NCBI RefSeq assembly: GCF_002017865.1
Contig: NZ_MTJN01000002.1
Location: 806,001-870,000 of the forward strand
Length of the DNA stretch: 64,000 nucleotides
Reading direction: 5' to 3'
Source: Rhodoferax fermentans
GTDB taxonomy: Bacteria > Pseudomonadota > Gammaproteobacteria > Burkholderiales > Burkholderiaceae_C
The notes under the pieces are model-generated. The model searched no databases. It was not told the DNA's origin and was given only the letters and a program-made list of their open reading frames with translations. Positions 27,227-36,992 of this stretch are shown here, in pieces (position 1 is the first letter of the stretch; each line of letters starts with the position of its first letter). The position numbers and the translations under genes were made by a program.

Positions 27227-30200
27227 TCACGGCCAGGCCGTGCGTCCGTCGGAGGACCAAGCCGCATCAGGCTGCCAGTTGGCCAGCCAGTCGACCAGCG
27301 CCGGGCCGGGCATCGGGTGGGCAATGCCATACCCCTGCGCCAAATCACAGCCCAGCTGCAGCAAACGTGTGCCATGGGCCACGGTCTCGACGCCTTCGGC
27401 CAGCACCTCGCGCCCGAAGGCACGCGCCAGGCTGATCACGCCCCGCAAAATCGCCAGATCGTCGGCGTCGTCGAGCATGTTGCGCACAAAACTCTGGTCA
27501 ATCTTGATGGTCTGCACCGGCAGGTGTTTCAGGTAACTCAGTGAGGAGTAGCCGGTGCCAAAGTCGTCCAGCGCAAAACCCACACCCAGTTGTGCGCAAG
27601 ATCGAATCACCAAAGCGGTGCGCGCCAGGTCACGCAATGCACTGGTTTCGAGCACCTCCATTTGCAGCAAGGCCGGGTTGGCCCCCGGCACACTGGCCAA
27701 CAATTCACCCAGACGCTGGACAAAATCATCCTGCTGCAGCTGTCTGGCAGCCACATTCACACTGACCTGCAGGTGCAGGCCCAGGTCTTGCCATTCCTGC
27801 ATTTGCACCAACGCGGTGCGTATCACCCATTCACCCAGGTTCACCGCGAGCATGTGGTCATCGATCAGCGGCAAAAACTGGGCCGGTGCCAGCAGGCCCC
27901 GTGTCGGGTGTAACCAGCGCACCAACGCCTCGGCACCCAGCACCTGACCAGTGCGCATATTGACCTTGGGCTGGTAATACAGCACCAGCTCGTTGTGATC
28001 GATGGCGCGGGCAATCTCTTCCAGGCTCTCGTGCAGGCCGCGCACGCTGTGGTCGTGTACCGCGTCAAACGCGTGGTAGCGGTTTTTGCCGGTCAGCTTG
28101 GCCTGGTACATGGCCTGGTCTGCCTGGCGCAGCAGCTGGTCGGCATCCACCGCTTGTGCCTGCGGGTAAAAGGTCACGCCCAGGCTGGCTGACACGCTCA
28201 GCTGGGTGTCGGCAAACTGCACCGGCCGCGCCACGGCGGCCAGCAGCCGCTGCATGGTTTGGGAGCAGTCCTCTGCGTCCGAGAGGTCAGTCAACACCGC
28301 CACAAACTCATCCCCACCGAGCCGGGCCAGGGTGTCCCCCTCGCGCAGCACATGTTTCATGTTGTCGGCCACTGCCACCAGCAAGAAGTCGCCCGCTTCG
28401 TGGCCAAAGCTGTCGTTGACCAGTTTGAACCCATCGAGGTCCAGATACACCACCGCCAGCAGGCGATCACGCCGCTGCACCTGCGACATCGCCTGCTGCA
28501 GCCGGTCTGCCAGCAGGACACGATTGGGCAAATGGGTCAAAGGGTCAAAGTGAGCCAGGTTTTCCAGCTGCTGCTGGTGCGCCTTGATGTCGCTGAGGTC
28601 AAAAAACATGGCCACATGGTGCTGAATTTGGCCCTGCGGGTCGCGCACAGCGGTGATGGTCAGCATCTCGGCATAGTCCTCACCACTCTTGCGCCGGTTC
28701 CAGATTTCGCCATGCCAGTACCCCTGGTGCGCCAGATCCGCATACATGCTGCGGTAGAACTCGGCGCTGTGGCGCCCCGAGGACAGCAGCCTCGGGTTCT
28801 TGCCCAGCACCTCGGTTCGGCTGTAGCCGGTGATGGTGGTGAAGGCCGCGTTGACGTTGATGATGTCACCGGTCGGATCGGTGATCAGGATGCCCTCACG
28901 GGCATGCTCGAACACGCTGGCATCGAGCATCAGCTGGGCCTCCAGGCGTTTTTGTTCACTGATGTCTTCGTAGATGCCCAGCACACCAAAAATCTCACCA
29001 TCCGGGTCACGCAGCGGCACCTTGGAGATGCGGTTCCAGCGCAACTTGCCACGGCGGTTGACAAAACGGTCTTCATAAAACAGCTTCGGAACCCCCGAGG
29101 CCATCACCACCAGATCGTCGTCACGGTAACGCTGCGCACGCTCGGGCTCGGCCACATCAAAATCGCCCTTGCCGACCAGGGCTCGGGCATGCGAGCGGCC
29201 ACAGTCTTTGGCAAACACACTGTTGCAGCCCAGGAAACGCAGGTCACGGCCTTTCCAGAAGATACCGATCGGCACGTTGTCAATGACCGTCATCAGCAAC
29301 TCGCGCGACTGTTCGGTAGCCCGCTCAGAGGCCTGGCGGTTGGCCACCTCGGTGCGCAGGCGGCGCTGCGCCAAGGCCAGCCGAACCCCCAGCAGCCCCA
29401 CCAGCATCAGCGCCACCATCGACACAATGAACGGCGTGCGGTAGCGTGAGACCACGTCGCGCCAGGTGAAGGCCGGCATCAGATCAAAGGGTGGCAGGCG
29501 CAAGGCCCGCAAGGTGTCAGCCACCTGTGCGTAATCAGCTGGCACCGAAAACCCGCGTATGCCCATGGCACGGGCCTCGGCTGAGTCACCGTCGATGGAA
29601 AACAGCGCGGCTGTGACACGCCGCGCCAAGCGCTCATCCACATGCCCCAGGTAAGACAAAGGCCACTCCGGGTAGAGGGTCGTCGATGATGGCACCGGAA
29701 ACGTATCGAGCTTTTGGGTGTGGATCACCCGCACCTGACCGGGTTTGAGCTTGCCCTCGCGCTGCAGGGCTTCGAGCACACCGGTGCGCACAAAGCCGAC
29801 ATCGGCTTTTTTGTTCAGCACCGCCTCCATCACCCGGTCATGCGGCTGGCCCGTGAGCAACAAGTTGCCGTCTGCCTGTGGATTGACCCCGGCCTGCAGC
29901 AGCTCCAGCACCTGCATCTGGTACCCGCCGAGTGACTCCACATCCACAGCGGCAATGGTCTTGCCTTGGAGTTCTGACAAGGTGGCCACCGGTGGGGCAT
30001 CGGCCCGGGTAAAGATCACACCGCCGTAATTGGCCACTTCCTGCCCACTCTCATCCACCAGCAGCGTGGCCAGCGGCGCCTTCAGACCGGCACGGCGCGC
30101 CAGCAGCACATACTGGCCCGGATTGGTCAGCACAAAATCGACCTGCCGGTTGACCACGGCCTGCTGCAGCTCGGCCGGGTCATAGACCAAGACCTCAAAG

Positions 30201-30472
30201 TCGTACTCAGGAACCGCCGCCTCGAGCACCTTGGCCAAGGGTTGCCATTGCATCAAGGCCTGGGGTTTGGGTCGGTAGGCGCGCACCCCAATCCGGACCG
30301 GTTCGGCCGCCAACACCGGCCAAGTCAACAACACGCCAGACAGCATCAGCCAGAGCAACAACAAACCACGCCCCCACACCCGGGCTGTCGCACAAAAGCC
30401 GCAGGCGGCCACCCCCATCGACTCCCTGGCAGGGGCACTTGGGGGCCGAAGTGGCAAGAAAACAGGCAGCAT
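27227..30472 (-). CDS. PhnD-like sensor / PAS / GGDEF / EAL signalling protein
   Basis: The 1081 residues run: leader helix; periplasmic phosphonate-type binding domain (EPVRIGVRAYRPKPQAL to about residue 330); transmembrane helix (TPFIVSMVALMLVGLLGV); PAS domains near 390 and 520; a GGDEF domain with intact LGGDEF and an inhibitory RxxD site (REGD) five residues before it; and an EAL domain with intact EALVRW and DDFGTGYSSLSYL. Both cyclic-di-GMP synthesis and breakdown motifs look complete. It likely links a small ligand outside the cell to cyclic-di-GMP. It is convergent with the permease gene. Confidence 0.92.
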   Translation of the reverse strand: MLPVFLPLRPPSAPARESMGVAACGFCATARVWGRGLLLLWLMLSGVLLTWPVLAAEPVRIGVRAYRPKPQALMQWQPLAKVLEAAVPEYDFEVLVYDPAELQQAVVNRQVDFVLTNPGQYVLLARRAGLKAPLATLLVDESGQEVANYGGVIFTRADAPPVATLSELQGKTIAAVDVESLGGYQMQVLELLQAGVNPQADGNLLLTGQPHDRVMEAVLNKKADVGFVRTGVLEALQREGKLKPGQVRVIHTQKLDTFPVPSSTTLYPEWPLSYLGHVDERLARRVTAALFSIDGDSAEARAMGIRGFSVPADYAQVADTLRALRLPPFDLMPAFTWRDVVSRYRTPFIVSMVALMLVGLLGVRLALAQRRLRTEVANRQASERATEQSRELLMTVIDNVPIGIFWKGRDLRFLGCNSVFAKDCGRSHARALVGKGDFDVAEPERAQRYRDDDLVVMASGVPKLFYEDRFVNRRGKLRWNRISKVPLRDPDGEIFGVLGIYEDISEQKRLEAQLMLDASVFEHAREGILITDPTGDIINVNAAFTTITGYSRTEVLGKNPRLLSSGRHSAEFYRSMYADLAHQGYWHGEIWNRRKSGEDYAEMLTITAVRDPQGQIQHHVAMFFDLSDIKAHQQQLENLAHFDPLTHLPNRVLLADRLQQAMSQVQRRDRLLAVVYLDLDGFKLVNDSFGHEAGDFLLVAVADNMKHVLREGDTLARLGGDEFVAVLTDLSDAEDCSQTMQRLLAAVARPVQFADTQLSVSASLGVTFYPQAQAVDADQLLRQADQAMYQAKLTGKNRYHAFDAVHDHSVRGLHESLEEIARAIDHNELVLYYQPKVNMRTGQVLGAEALVRWLHPTRGLLAPAQFLPLIDDHMLAVNLGEWVIRTALVQMQEWQDLGLHLQVSVNVAARQLQQDDFVQRLGELLASVPGANPALLQMEVLETSALRDLARTALVIRSCAQLGVGFALDDFGTGYSSLSYLKHLPVQTIKIDQSFVRNMLDDADDLAILRGVISLARAFGREVLAEGVETVAHGTRLLQLGCDLAQGYGIAHPMPGPALVDWLANWQPDAAWSSDGRTAWP

Positions 30473-30512
30473 GGTGTGTCAAATGTTAATTCATGAATAC
30501 AAAACTCACTTC

Positions 30513-30529
30513 TTGGCACGAAGTATGCT
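30513..30529 (+). promoter_or_regulatory. Strong sigma-54 promoter match for the amino-acid ABC operon
   Basis: TTGGCACGAAGTATGCT matches the consensus TTGGCACG at the -24 side and has GC exactly 10 bases after GG. Only one base of the -12 element differs. The predicted transcription start is near 30540, giving a leader of about 115 bases. Sigma-54 with NtrC commonly drives amino-acid importers of this type. Confidence 0.7.
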
Positions 30530-30654
30530 GATCCCACCACACCTGTGTCCTAGGTAGAAACATCCGCCAGAAGGGCCTGACGCTGAACTTAAAATATTGT
30601 GTTCGCGATTTTTTAACCCGCCGTATTCCGGCACTGTCGTAAGAAAGTCACTGT

Positions 30655-31422
30655 ATGAAGAAACTCCTGCTAGCTGCTGCCATCACCGCCATGTGCGCCA
30701 CCGCCTTTGCGGCAGGCAAGGATCTCAAGGTCGCGATTGATGCCACCTACGAGCCCTTCACCTTCAAAACCGCCGATGGCAAACCCACCGGCTTTGACGT
30801 GGACATTGCCAACGCCCTGTGCGAAGAAATCAAGCGGACCTGCGTGTTTGTGGAACAACCCTGGGACGGCATGATCCCCGGCCTGCTGGCCAAAAAGTAC
30901 GACGTGATCATCAGCTCGATGTCGATCACCGAAGAACGCCTCAAACAAGTTGACTTCACCGACAAGTACTACAACACCCCAAGCAAGATCGTCCTCAAGA
31001 AAGACATCAAGTTTGACGGCCCGGCCTCCCTCAAAGGCAAGAAGATTGGTGTGCTGAAGGCCTCCACCCAAGAAAAATACGCTTTGGGCGAACTCAAGAC
31101 CGTGGGTGTTGAGGTGGTGTCGTATGACGCACAAGACCAGGTCTACCTGGACATCAAGGCCGGCCGTCTGGACGGCACCGTGGCTGACACCCTGGAAGTC
31201 ACCGGTGGTTTCCTGACCAAGCCGGGCGGTGAAAACTACCAGTTCGTAGGCACTGAGCTGTTCATTCCCAAATACTTCGGCACCGGTGCCGGTGTGGCAT
31301 TGCGCAAAGGCCAAGCCGAACTCAAAGGTCAGATCAGTGCTGCCATCAAGGCCATCCGCGCCAATGGCAAGTACAAGACCATCAACGACAAGTACTTCAA
31401 GTTCGACGTTTACGGCAAGTAA
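30655..31422 (+). CDS. Polar amino-acid ABC transporter substrate-binding protein
   Basis: The 255 residues begin with a signal peptide (MKKLLLAAAITAMCATAFAA). The family 3 periplasmic-binding fold follows: DATYEPFTFKTADGKPTGFDVDIANALCEEI, then SSMSITEERLKQVDFTDKYY and GRLDGTVADTLEV. This resembles lysine/arginine/ornithine or histidine binding proteins, though the ligand is not proven. It is the first gene of a unit of two permeases, a deacylase and an ATPase. Confidence 0.92.
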   Translation: MKKLLLAAAITAMCATAFAAGKDLKVAIDATYEPFTFKTADGKPTGFDVDIANALCEEIKRTCVFVEQPWDGMIPGLLAKKYDVIISSMSITEERLKQVDFTDKYYNTPSKIVLKKDIKFDGPASLKGKKIGVLKASTQEKYALGELKTVGVEVVSYDAQDQVYLDIKAGRLDGTVADTLEVTGGFLTKPGGENYQFVGTELFIPKYFGTGAGVALRKGQAELKGQISAAIKAIRANGKYKTINDKYFKFDVYGK

Positions 31423-31452
31423 ACCCTCATCAGCGGCGCCCTCCCTCACGCA

Positions 31453-32139
31453 ATGCAGTCTTATTTCTGGGTCATCCTTCACGGCTCTCTGCTGACGGTG
31501 GGGGTTTCTTTGCTGGCGCTGCTGGTATCGGTGATTTTTGGTCTGGCCGGTGCTGCGGCCAAACTCTCGGGTAAGCCCCTCTTGGTGGGGCTTGCCACCC
31601 TCTACAGCACGATCATTCGTGGTATTCCTGATCTTGTGCTGATGTTGCTGGTGTTTTACGGCGGCACCATCGGCATCAATACCTTGCTGGAAAAACTCGG
31701 CTCCGAGGCCACAGTCGACATCGAGCCCTTCATGGCCGGGGTGTTGACCATTGGCTTCATCTACGGCGCCTACATGACAGAGACCTTCCGGGGCGCGATC
31801 CTGAGCATCCCCAAAGGCCAGATGGAAGCCGCCTGGGCCTTTGGCATGAGCCGCTTCCAGACCTTTTTGCGCATCACGCTGCCGCAGATGGTGCGTTATG
31901 CGCTGCCCGGCTTCACCAACAACTGGCTGGTGCTGATCAAGGCCACCGCCTTGGTGAGTCTGATTGGTCTGCAGGAAATGACCTACCTGGCCAAACAGGC
32001 CAGTGCCGCCACCCGCTCACCCTTCATCTTTTTCATGTTCACCGGGGCGCTGTTCCTGATCTACACCTCGGTGTCGCTGTTTGTCCTGAAAAAGGTCAAT
32101 GCACGCTACAGCCTGGGCACCAAACGAGGCCAGTTGTAA
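31453..32139 (+). CDS. Amino-acid ABC permease (HisQ-like)
   Basis: An inner-membrane protein of 228 residues with about five helices and the EAA-type loop EAAWAFGMSRFQTFLRITLPQMVRYALPG that contacts the ATPase. It forms a heterodimer with the next gene product. The start lies 30 bases after the binding protein and its stop shares one base with the next ATG. Confidence 0.92.
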   Translation: MQSYFWVILHGSLLTVGVSLLALLVSVIFGLAGAAAKLSGKPLLVGLATLYSTIIRGIPDLVLMLLVFYGGTIGINTLLEKLGSEATVDIEPFMAGVLTIGFIYGAYMTETFRGAILSIPKGQMEAAWAFGMSRFQTFLRITLPQMVRYALPGFTNNWLVLIKATALVSLIGLQEMTYLAKQASAATRSPFIFFMFTGALFLIYTSVSLFVLKKVNARYSLGTKRGQL

Positions 32140-32852
32140 TGGAATGGGCTGTCATTTTTGAGCCAGACAACCTGGCCTTGTTTGGCAATGGCATTGTCAT
32201 CACACTGTGGCTGCTGTTTGCCTCGCTGGCTGTGGGTGGGGTGCTGGCGCTGATGTTTGCGTTGATGCTGACTGGCCCCTGGGCGGCGTTGCGCTGGGTG
32301 GTCGGTGCCTACACCTTTGTGATTCGCGGCACACCGCTGCTGATCCAGGTCTATCTGATTTATTACGGCCTGGGCCAACTCGAGTGGATCCAGGCGCGCT
32401 GGGACGCGGTTTGGCCCTGGACCTATTTCAAAGAGCCGTTTTTCTGTGCGCTGCTGGCCTTCAGCCTGAACACGGCGGGGTACACCGCCGAGATGCTGGC
32501 CGGAGCGATTCGCGAAACCAGCGCGGGCGAGATCGAAGCCGCCCACGCCTACGGCATGAGCCGTGTCCAGACCATGTGGCGCGTGGTCTTGCCCAGCGCC
32601 CTGCGCCGCACCCTGCCCGCCTACAGCAACGAGGTGGTGATGATGTTGCATGCCACCAGCCTGGCCAGCGCGGTGCCCAATATGCTGGACGTCACCTCGG
32701 CGGCCAGCCGCATTTACGCCACCTACTATTTGCCGTTTGAGGCCTATCTGGCCGCCGCCGCGATTTACCTGACGGCCTCGTTCTGCCTGATCGGGTTTTT
32801 CCGCTTCAGCGAAGGTCGGCTGCTGGCCTATTTGGCGCCACGCAAACACTAA
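32139..32852 (+). CDS. Amino-acid ABC permease (HisM-like)
   Basis: The 237 residues are the second half of the membrane channel, with the EAA loop EIEAAHAYGMSRVQTMWRVVLPSALRRTLPA and about five helices. TAATG overlap with the upstream permease indicates coupled translation and equal amounts. Substrate is presumably a basic or polar amino acid, as for its partner. Confidence 0.92.
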   Translation: MEWAVIFEPDNLALFGNGIVITLWLLFASLAVGGVLALMFALMLTGPWAALRWVVGAYTFVIRGTPLLIQVYLIYYGLGQLEWIQARWDAVWPWTYFKEPFFCALLAFSLNTAGYTAEMLAGAIRETSAGEIEAAHAYGMSRVQTMWRVVLPSALRRTLPAYSNEVVMMLHATSLASAVPNMLDVTSAASRIYATYYLPFEAYLAAAAIYLTASFCLIGFFRFSEGRLLAYLAPRKH

Positions 32853-32870
32853 CCTGGATGGATTGTTGTC

Positions 32871-34001
32871 ATGCAGCGTATGGATCACCCCCTGTTGTCG
32901 CCCAGTCTGGGCAGCCACAAAACCCTGACCAGTTTTCACTTTGGCCAGCCCGGCTCGGGCCTCAAAATTTACATCCAGGCCAGCTTACACGCCGAAGAAT
33001 TGCCCGGCATGTTGGTGGCTCACCATTTGCGCGCGGCGCTTGAGGCGGCTGACGCCCAGGGCTTACTCTGTGGTGAAGTGGTGTTGGTGCCGGTGTCCAA
33101 CCCGATTGGCCTGGCCCAACGCCTGGACCACAAACCGATGGGGCGTTTTGAACTCGACACCTCGGAAAACTTCAACCGCCATTACCCCGATCTGGCCGAG
33201 GCAGTGGCGCCCGCCGTCATGAGCGCCTTGAGCGACGACGCGCAGGCCAATGTGGACCTGGTGCGCCAGGCCATGCGCGAGTACCTGCAGGCCTGGGCAC
33301 CCGACACCGAGCTGCAAAGCCTGCGCCGCAGGCTGCTGCTGCTGTCACACGACGCAGACTATGTGCTGGACCTGCACTGCGACTGTGAAGGTGTGCTGCA
33401 TTTCTACACCGAAGAACCGTGCTGGCCACAACTGGCGCCGTTGGCTCATTTTCTGAAAAGCCAAACCAGCTTGCTGGCACGCAATTCGGGCAACCGCCCG
33501 TTTGACGAATGCCTCTCCAGCGCCTGGTGGCAACTGGCCGACAAACTGCAGGCAGCCGGGTTTAACGCGCCGCTGCCCCAAGGCTGCTGCAGCACCACCG
33601 TGGAATTGCGCGGTGAACTGGACGTGAGCCATGCGCTGGCCCAACAGGATGCCCAAGCCATCACCAACTGGCTGCAACACGTTGGTGTCTGGGCCTGTGA
33701 GCGTGCGCCCGATGTCCCCGCACCCTTGTGTGAAGCCACGCCACTGGCCGGGTCTGAAACCCTGTATGCCCGCTCCCCTGGCGTGGTGGTGTTTGCCGCC
33801 GAACCTGGCCAGACCCTGGGCAAGGGTGACCTGGTGGCCGAGGTCATCAACCCGATCGAGGGCAGCGTCGAGCATGTCCGGGCGGGTGTCGATGGCCTGT
33901 TTTACGCCCGCATCCGCGACCGCTACATCACCACAGGTGGTGAACTGGGCAAAATTGCCGGCGCCCAGGCGTTTCGCACCGGTGCCCTGCTAGGGGCTTG
34001 A
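32871..34001 (+). CDS. M14-type deacylase (AstE/aspartoacylase family)
   Basis: The 376 residues form a zinc carboxypeptidase-like fold. The zinc ligands are in SLHAEELPG (His and Glu) and YVLDLHCDCEG (His). VSNPIGLAQR and a C-terminal beta domain (SPGVVVFAAEPGQTLGKGDLVAEVI) also fit. Relatives cleave N-acyl amino acids such as succinylglutamate, acetylaspartate and acetyl-diaminobutyrate. It sits 18 bases downstream of the permeases and before the ATPase, so the importer probably brings in an acylated amino acid that this enzyme opens. Confidence 0.85.
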   Translation: MQRMDHPLLSPSLGSHKTLTSFHFGQPGSGLKIYIQASLHAEELPGMLVAHHLRAALEAADAQGLLCGEVVLVPVSNPIGLAQRLDHKPMGRFELDTSENFNRHYPDLAEAVAPAVMSALSDDAQANVDLVRQAMREYLQAWAPDTELQSLRRRLLLLSHDADYVLDLHCDCEGVLHFYTEEPCWPQLAPLAHFLKSQTSLLARNSGNRPFDECLSSAWWQLADKLQAAGFNAPLPQGCCSTTVELRGELDVSHALAQQDAQAITNWLQHVGVWACERAPDVPAPLCEATPLAGSETLYARSPGVVVFAAEPGQTLGKGDLVAEVINPIEGSVEHVRAGVDGLFYARIRDRYITTGGELGKIAGAQAFRTGALLGA

Positions 34002-34031
34002 CCGCACCGCCCCGACTACAAGAGCTTTTCC

Positions 34032-34811
34032 ATGACCGCCACCACCACCCTCAAACTCCAGGTTGAAAACATCCACAAGCGCTTTGGCTCCAACGAGGTG
34101 CTCAAGGGGGTGTCGCTGACCGCCCATGCGGGCGATGTGATCAGCATCATTGGCAGCTCGGGCTCGGGCAAAAGCACCTTTCTGCGGTGTATCAACATGC
34201 TGGAAAAGCCCCACCAAGGCCGCATCAACGTGGCCGGTGAAGAGTTACACCTGAACCCCAGCGCCAACGGTGAGTTACACCCCGCCAACCCGAAACAGCT
34301 GGCGCGCCTGCGCACCAAGCTGGCCATGGTGTTCCAGCACTTCAACCTGTGGGCGCACATGACGGTGTTGCAAAACATCATCGAGGCGCCGGTGCATGTG
34401 CTGAAGGTGCCGCACGACCAGGCGGTGGAAACCGCCCGCAAGTACCTGGCCAAGGTCGGTCTGGAAGGCAAGGAAGACGCCTATCCCGCACACCTGAGTG
34501 GTGGCCAGCAGCAACGTGTGGCGATTGCCCGCGCGCTGGCGATGGAGCCTGAGGTGATGTTGTTTGACGAGCCCACCAGCGCACTTGACCCCGAACTGGT
34601 GTCCGAGGTGCTCAAGGTCATGAAAAACCTGGCTTTGGAAGGCCGCACCATGGTGGTGGTGACGCATGAAATGGGCTTTGCCCGCGAGGTCTCCAACCAC
34701 CTGATCTTTTTGCACAAGGGCCTGATCGAAGAAGAAGGCAACCCGGCGCATGTGCTCTCCAACCCCAAGAGTGTGCGCCTGGCGCAGTTCCTCTCGGGCA
34801 GCCTCAAATAG
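34032..34811 (+). CDS. Amino-acid ABC transporter ATPase (HisP-like)
   Basis: The 259 residues show Walker [10 protein letters not shown], the [21 protein letters not shown] segment typical of polar amino-acid ATPases, signature [15 protein letters not shown], Walker [15 protein letters not shown] and the switch histidine in [12 protein letters not shown]. It completes the importer encoded from 30655. It is followed by a palindromic repeat before the next gene. Confidence 0.93.
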   Translation: MTATTTLKLQVENIHKRFGSNEVLKGVSLTAHAGDVISIIGSSGSGKSTFLRCINMLEKPHQGRINVAGEELHLNPSANGELHPANPKQLARLRTKLAMVFQHFNLWAHMTVLQNIIEAPVHVLKVPHDQAVETARKYLAKVGLEGKEDAYPAHLSGGQQQRVAIARALAMEPEVMLFDEPTSALDPELVSEVLKVMKNLALEGRTMVVVTHEMGFAREVSNHLIFLHKGLIEEEGNPAHVLSNPKSVRLAQFLSGSLK

Positions 34812-34814
34812 GCA

Positions 34815-34867
34815 TCAAAACAGGCCCTAGCCCTTAATCCATAAGGGTTAGTAGCTCACATTTTTGA
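34815..34867 (-). repeat. Palindromic repeat, intergenic copy J
   Basis: On the minus strand it reads GTGAGCTACTAACCCTTA, TGGATTAAGGGCTAG and GGCCTGTTTTG. It separates the ATPase gene from the PLP enzyme gene, filling almost the whole gap. Confidence 0.8.
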
Positions 34868-34875
34868 GAACATCT

Positions 34876-35919
34876 ATGAACTGGCTTCACAACGCCATCG
34901 CGCAGATCGAGGCCGACTACCAGCGCAGCGCCGACACCCACCTGATCGCCCTGCCGCTGCCCGGCTTTGCCAAACACGGCATCGACCTGTACCTCAAAGA
35001 CGAGTCCACCCACCCCACCGGCAGTCTGAAACACCGGCTGGCACGTTCGCTGTTTTTGTACGGCCTGTGCAATGGCTGGATCCACGAGGGCTCCACCGTG
35101 GTCGAATCCTCCAGCGGCTCCACCGCCGTGAGTGAGGCCTACTTTGCCCGGCTGCTGGGCCTGCCGTTTATTGCGGTCATGCCACGCGGCACCTCGTGTG
35201 AAAAGATTGCCCAGATCGAGTTTTACGGTGGCCGCTGCCACCTGGTGGACAGCGCCAGCGCCGTCTACGACGAAGCGCGCGAACTGGCTCGTAACACCGG
35301 TGGCCACTACATGGACCAGTTCACCTATGCCGAACGCGCCACCGACTGGCGTTCCAGCAACAATATCGCGCAAAGCATGTTCAGCCAGATGGCGCGTGAA
35401 CGTTTCCCGGTGCCGCGCTGGATTGTGGTGGGCGCCGGCACTGGCGGCACCAGCGCCACCATAGGCCGTTTTGTGCGTTACCAGCGCCACAACACCCAGC
35501 TGTGTGTGGCTGACCCGGTCGGCTCGGTGTTTGGTGAGTACCACCGCACCGGTGACGCCAGCGTCACCGGCCCGGGCTCGCACATCGAAGGCATTGGCCG
35601 ACCACGGGTCGAGCCCAGCTTCATCCGCACCCTGGTCGACCGCATGATCGAGGTGGCCGATGTCGATTCGGTGGCGGCCATGCAATTGCTCTCCGGTTTG
35701 CTCGGCCGCAAAGTCGGCCCCTCCACCGGCACCAACCTGGTCGGTATGCTGCAACTGGCCAGCGAGATGCGTGAACAAGGCCAGCAAGGCTCGATCCTGT
35801 CGCTGTTGTGTGACGCGGGTGAACGTTACCTGGGATCGTATTTTGATCCGGCGTGGGTCTCCAAAAACATCGGGGATTGCAGCACGGCGTTGGCACAACT
35901 CAGGACGCAGTTGAACTGA
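34876..35919 (+). CDS. PLP-dependent cysteine-synthase-family enzyme
   Basis: The 347 residues are a fold-type II PLP enzyme. The PLP lysine lies in [12 protein letters not shown], a substrate loop [19 protein letters not shown] replaces the usual TSGNT, a phosphate-binding glycine loop [14 protein letters not shown] follows, and the PLP-ring contact is in [14 protein letters not shown]. This subgroup includes cysteine desulfhydrases and lyases rather than true synthases; the reaction is not settled. Directly after the importer-deacylase operon, it may use the released amino acid. ATG 34876 is preferred over a TTG four codons upstream. Confidence 0.85.
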   Translation: MNWLHNAIAQIEADYQRSADTHLIALPLPGFAKHGIDLYLKDESTHPTGSLKHRLARSLFLYGLCNGWIHEGSTVVESSSGSTAVSEAYFARLLGLPFIAVMPRGTSCEKIAQIEFYGGRCHLVDSASAVYDEARELARNTGGHYMDQFTYAERATDWRSSNNIAQSMFSQMARERFPVPRWIVVGAGTGGTSATIGRFVRYQRHNTQLCVADPVGSVFGEYHRTGDASVTGPGSHIEGIGRPRVEPSFIRTLVDRMIEVADVDSVAAMQLLSGLLGRKVGPSTGTNLVGMLQLASEMREQGQQGSILSLLCDAGERYLGSYFDPAWVSKNIGDCSTALAQLRTQLN

Positions 35920-35941
35920 AACTAGTGATCGGGAGTACATC

Positions 35942-36814
35942 ATGAGACTCGTTGTTTTGGGCAAACACTTCCTGGGTGTCTTGGCGTTGACACTGCTCCC
36001 CGTCCTCACACAGGCCCAAAGCTTGATCACCGTTCCACGTTATGACGACGCAGACGAATATCTGCCAGAAGCCGAGAAAAAAAATGTAGACGGGGTGCGC
36101 TTGTTCCTGAAACAGCAGCCAGGCGAAGAGACCTGGACGGCGATTTCCGAACGCAGGGTAAGTGTGAAAGTGATTGCGCACATTCCTGAAGCGGCAAAAG
36201 CCGGTGTCATTGTTTTCCCAGGTGGCTCCGGCCAGTTGTCGATGACTGCTGATGACAGACTTGATCGCTCATTCAATTTCAGTGGACGGTCAAGGAGCTA
36301 TTACTGGCCCCTTGGACTGGCAACTTTTTTGGTGGATGCGCCATCAGACCATCTGGACAAGACAGGGATGACAGCAAAGTTTCGGGCCAGCCCGGAATTC
36401 ACCACCGATATGCGTGCCGTCATTTCCATGATCCGTCAAAAATTTGACAAACCACTGCACGCAGTCGGCCACTCCAACGGTGCCATTGCAGTGGCTACGG
36501 TTGCGGCTATGCAAGACCTACCGATTTCTAGCTACACGCTGATGGGCCCCAACTACGGCAGCACAGACACAGTGGCCAATACAAGCTATACAAAGCCCGT
36601 TTTCATCGTCGAGAACACAGAGGACACCTGCAAATTAAGCAGTGCCTCTGGTATTGATGCATTATCCAAATCCATCAACGCGCCAAGCATGAAAGTCAGC
36701 TGGATCAATGGTGGCAAGAATATTCTCGGCGGCCCGTGTGGACCATTCAGCAGGCACTCCTTCATTGGCGTTGAAGATCTAGCGATTCAGGCTGTCGCAG
36801 CATCGTTGCCTTGA
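35942..36814 (+). CDS. Exported alpha/beta-hydrolase-like protein
   Basis: The 290 residues start with a signal peptide cleaved near LTQAQS. The middle has a nucleophile elbow GHSNGAIAVATVAAMQ and the final third carries a possible catalytic histidine in GPFSRHSFIGVED. CKLSSASGID and GGKNILGGPCGPF contain two cysteines that could pair outside the cell. No close family is recognised. It starts 22 bases after the PLP enzyme and may share its transcript. GGAG-like sequence precedes the ATG. Confidence 0.7.
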   Translation: MRLVVLGKHFLGVLALTLLPVLTQAQSLITVPRYDDADEYLPEAEKKNVDGVRLFLKQQPGEETWTAISERRVSVKVIAHIPEAAKAGVIVFPGGSGQLSMTADDRLDRSFNFSGRSRSYYWPLGLATFLVDAPSDHLDKTGMTAKFRASPEFTTDMRAVISMIRQKFDKPLHAVGHSNGAIAVATVAAMQDLPISSYTLMGPNYGSTDTVANTSYTKPVFIVENTEDTCKLSSASGIDALSKSINAPSMKVSWINGGKNILGGPCGPFSRHSFIGVEDLAIQAVAASLP

Positions 36815-36992
36815 AACAAGACTTTTGAAGGTGTTCCAGCGGCTTGGTCGATTGGGGACGATAAACAACGGATTTCATGGGGTAAGCCAATAAACATCCG
36901 TTTGGTCAATTCATTTTGTCGTCTAGCTGGAGTTGATCAAAATAGAGACGTTGGCACAGACGTCGCCCCACCATCCACACAAGGACAGACCG

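Noticed and set aside
34876..35919. True cysteine synthase (CysK/CysM) for the PLP enzyme
   Set aside because: The usual substrate loop TSGNTG is replaced by SSSGSTAV, and cysE is 25 kb away. The subgroup includes lyases, so cysK or cysM was not assigned.
36951..36967. A sigma-54-like sequence TTGGCACAGACGTCGCC before the GFA gene
   Set aside because: GG and GC have the right spacing, but the -12 element is degenerate, the predicted leader is only about 15 bases, and the gene has no nitrogen context. Probably chance.
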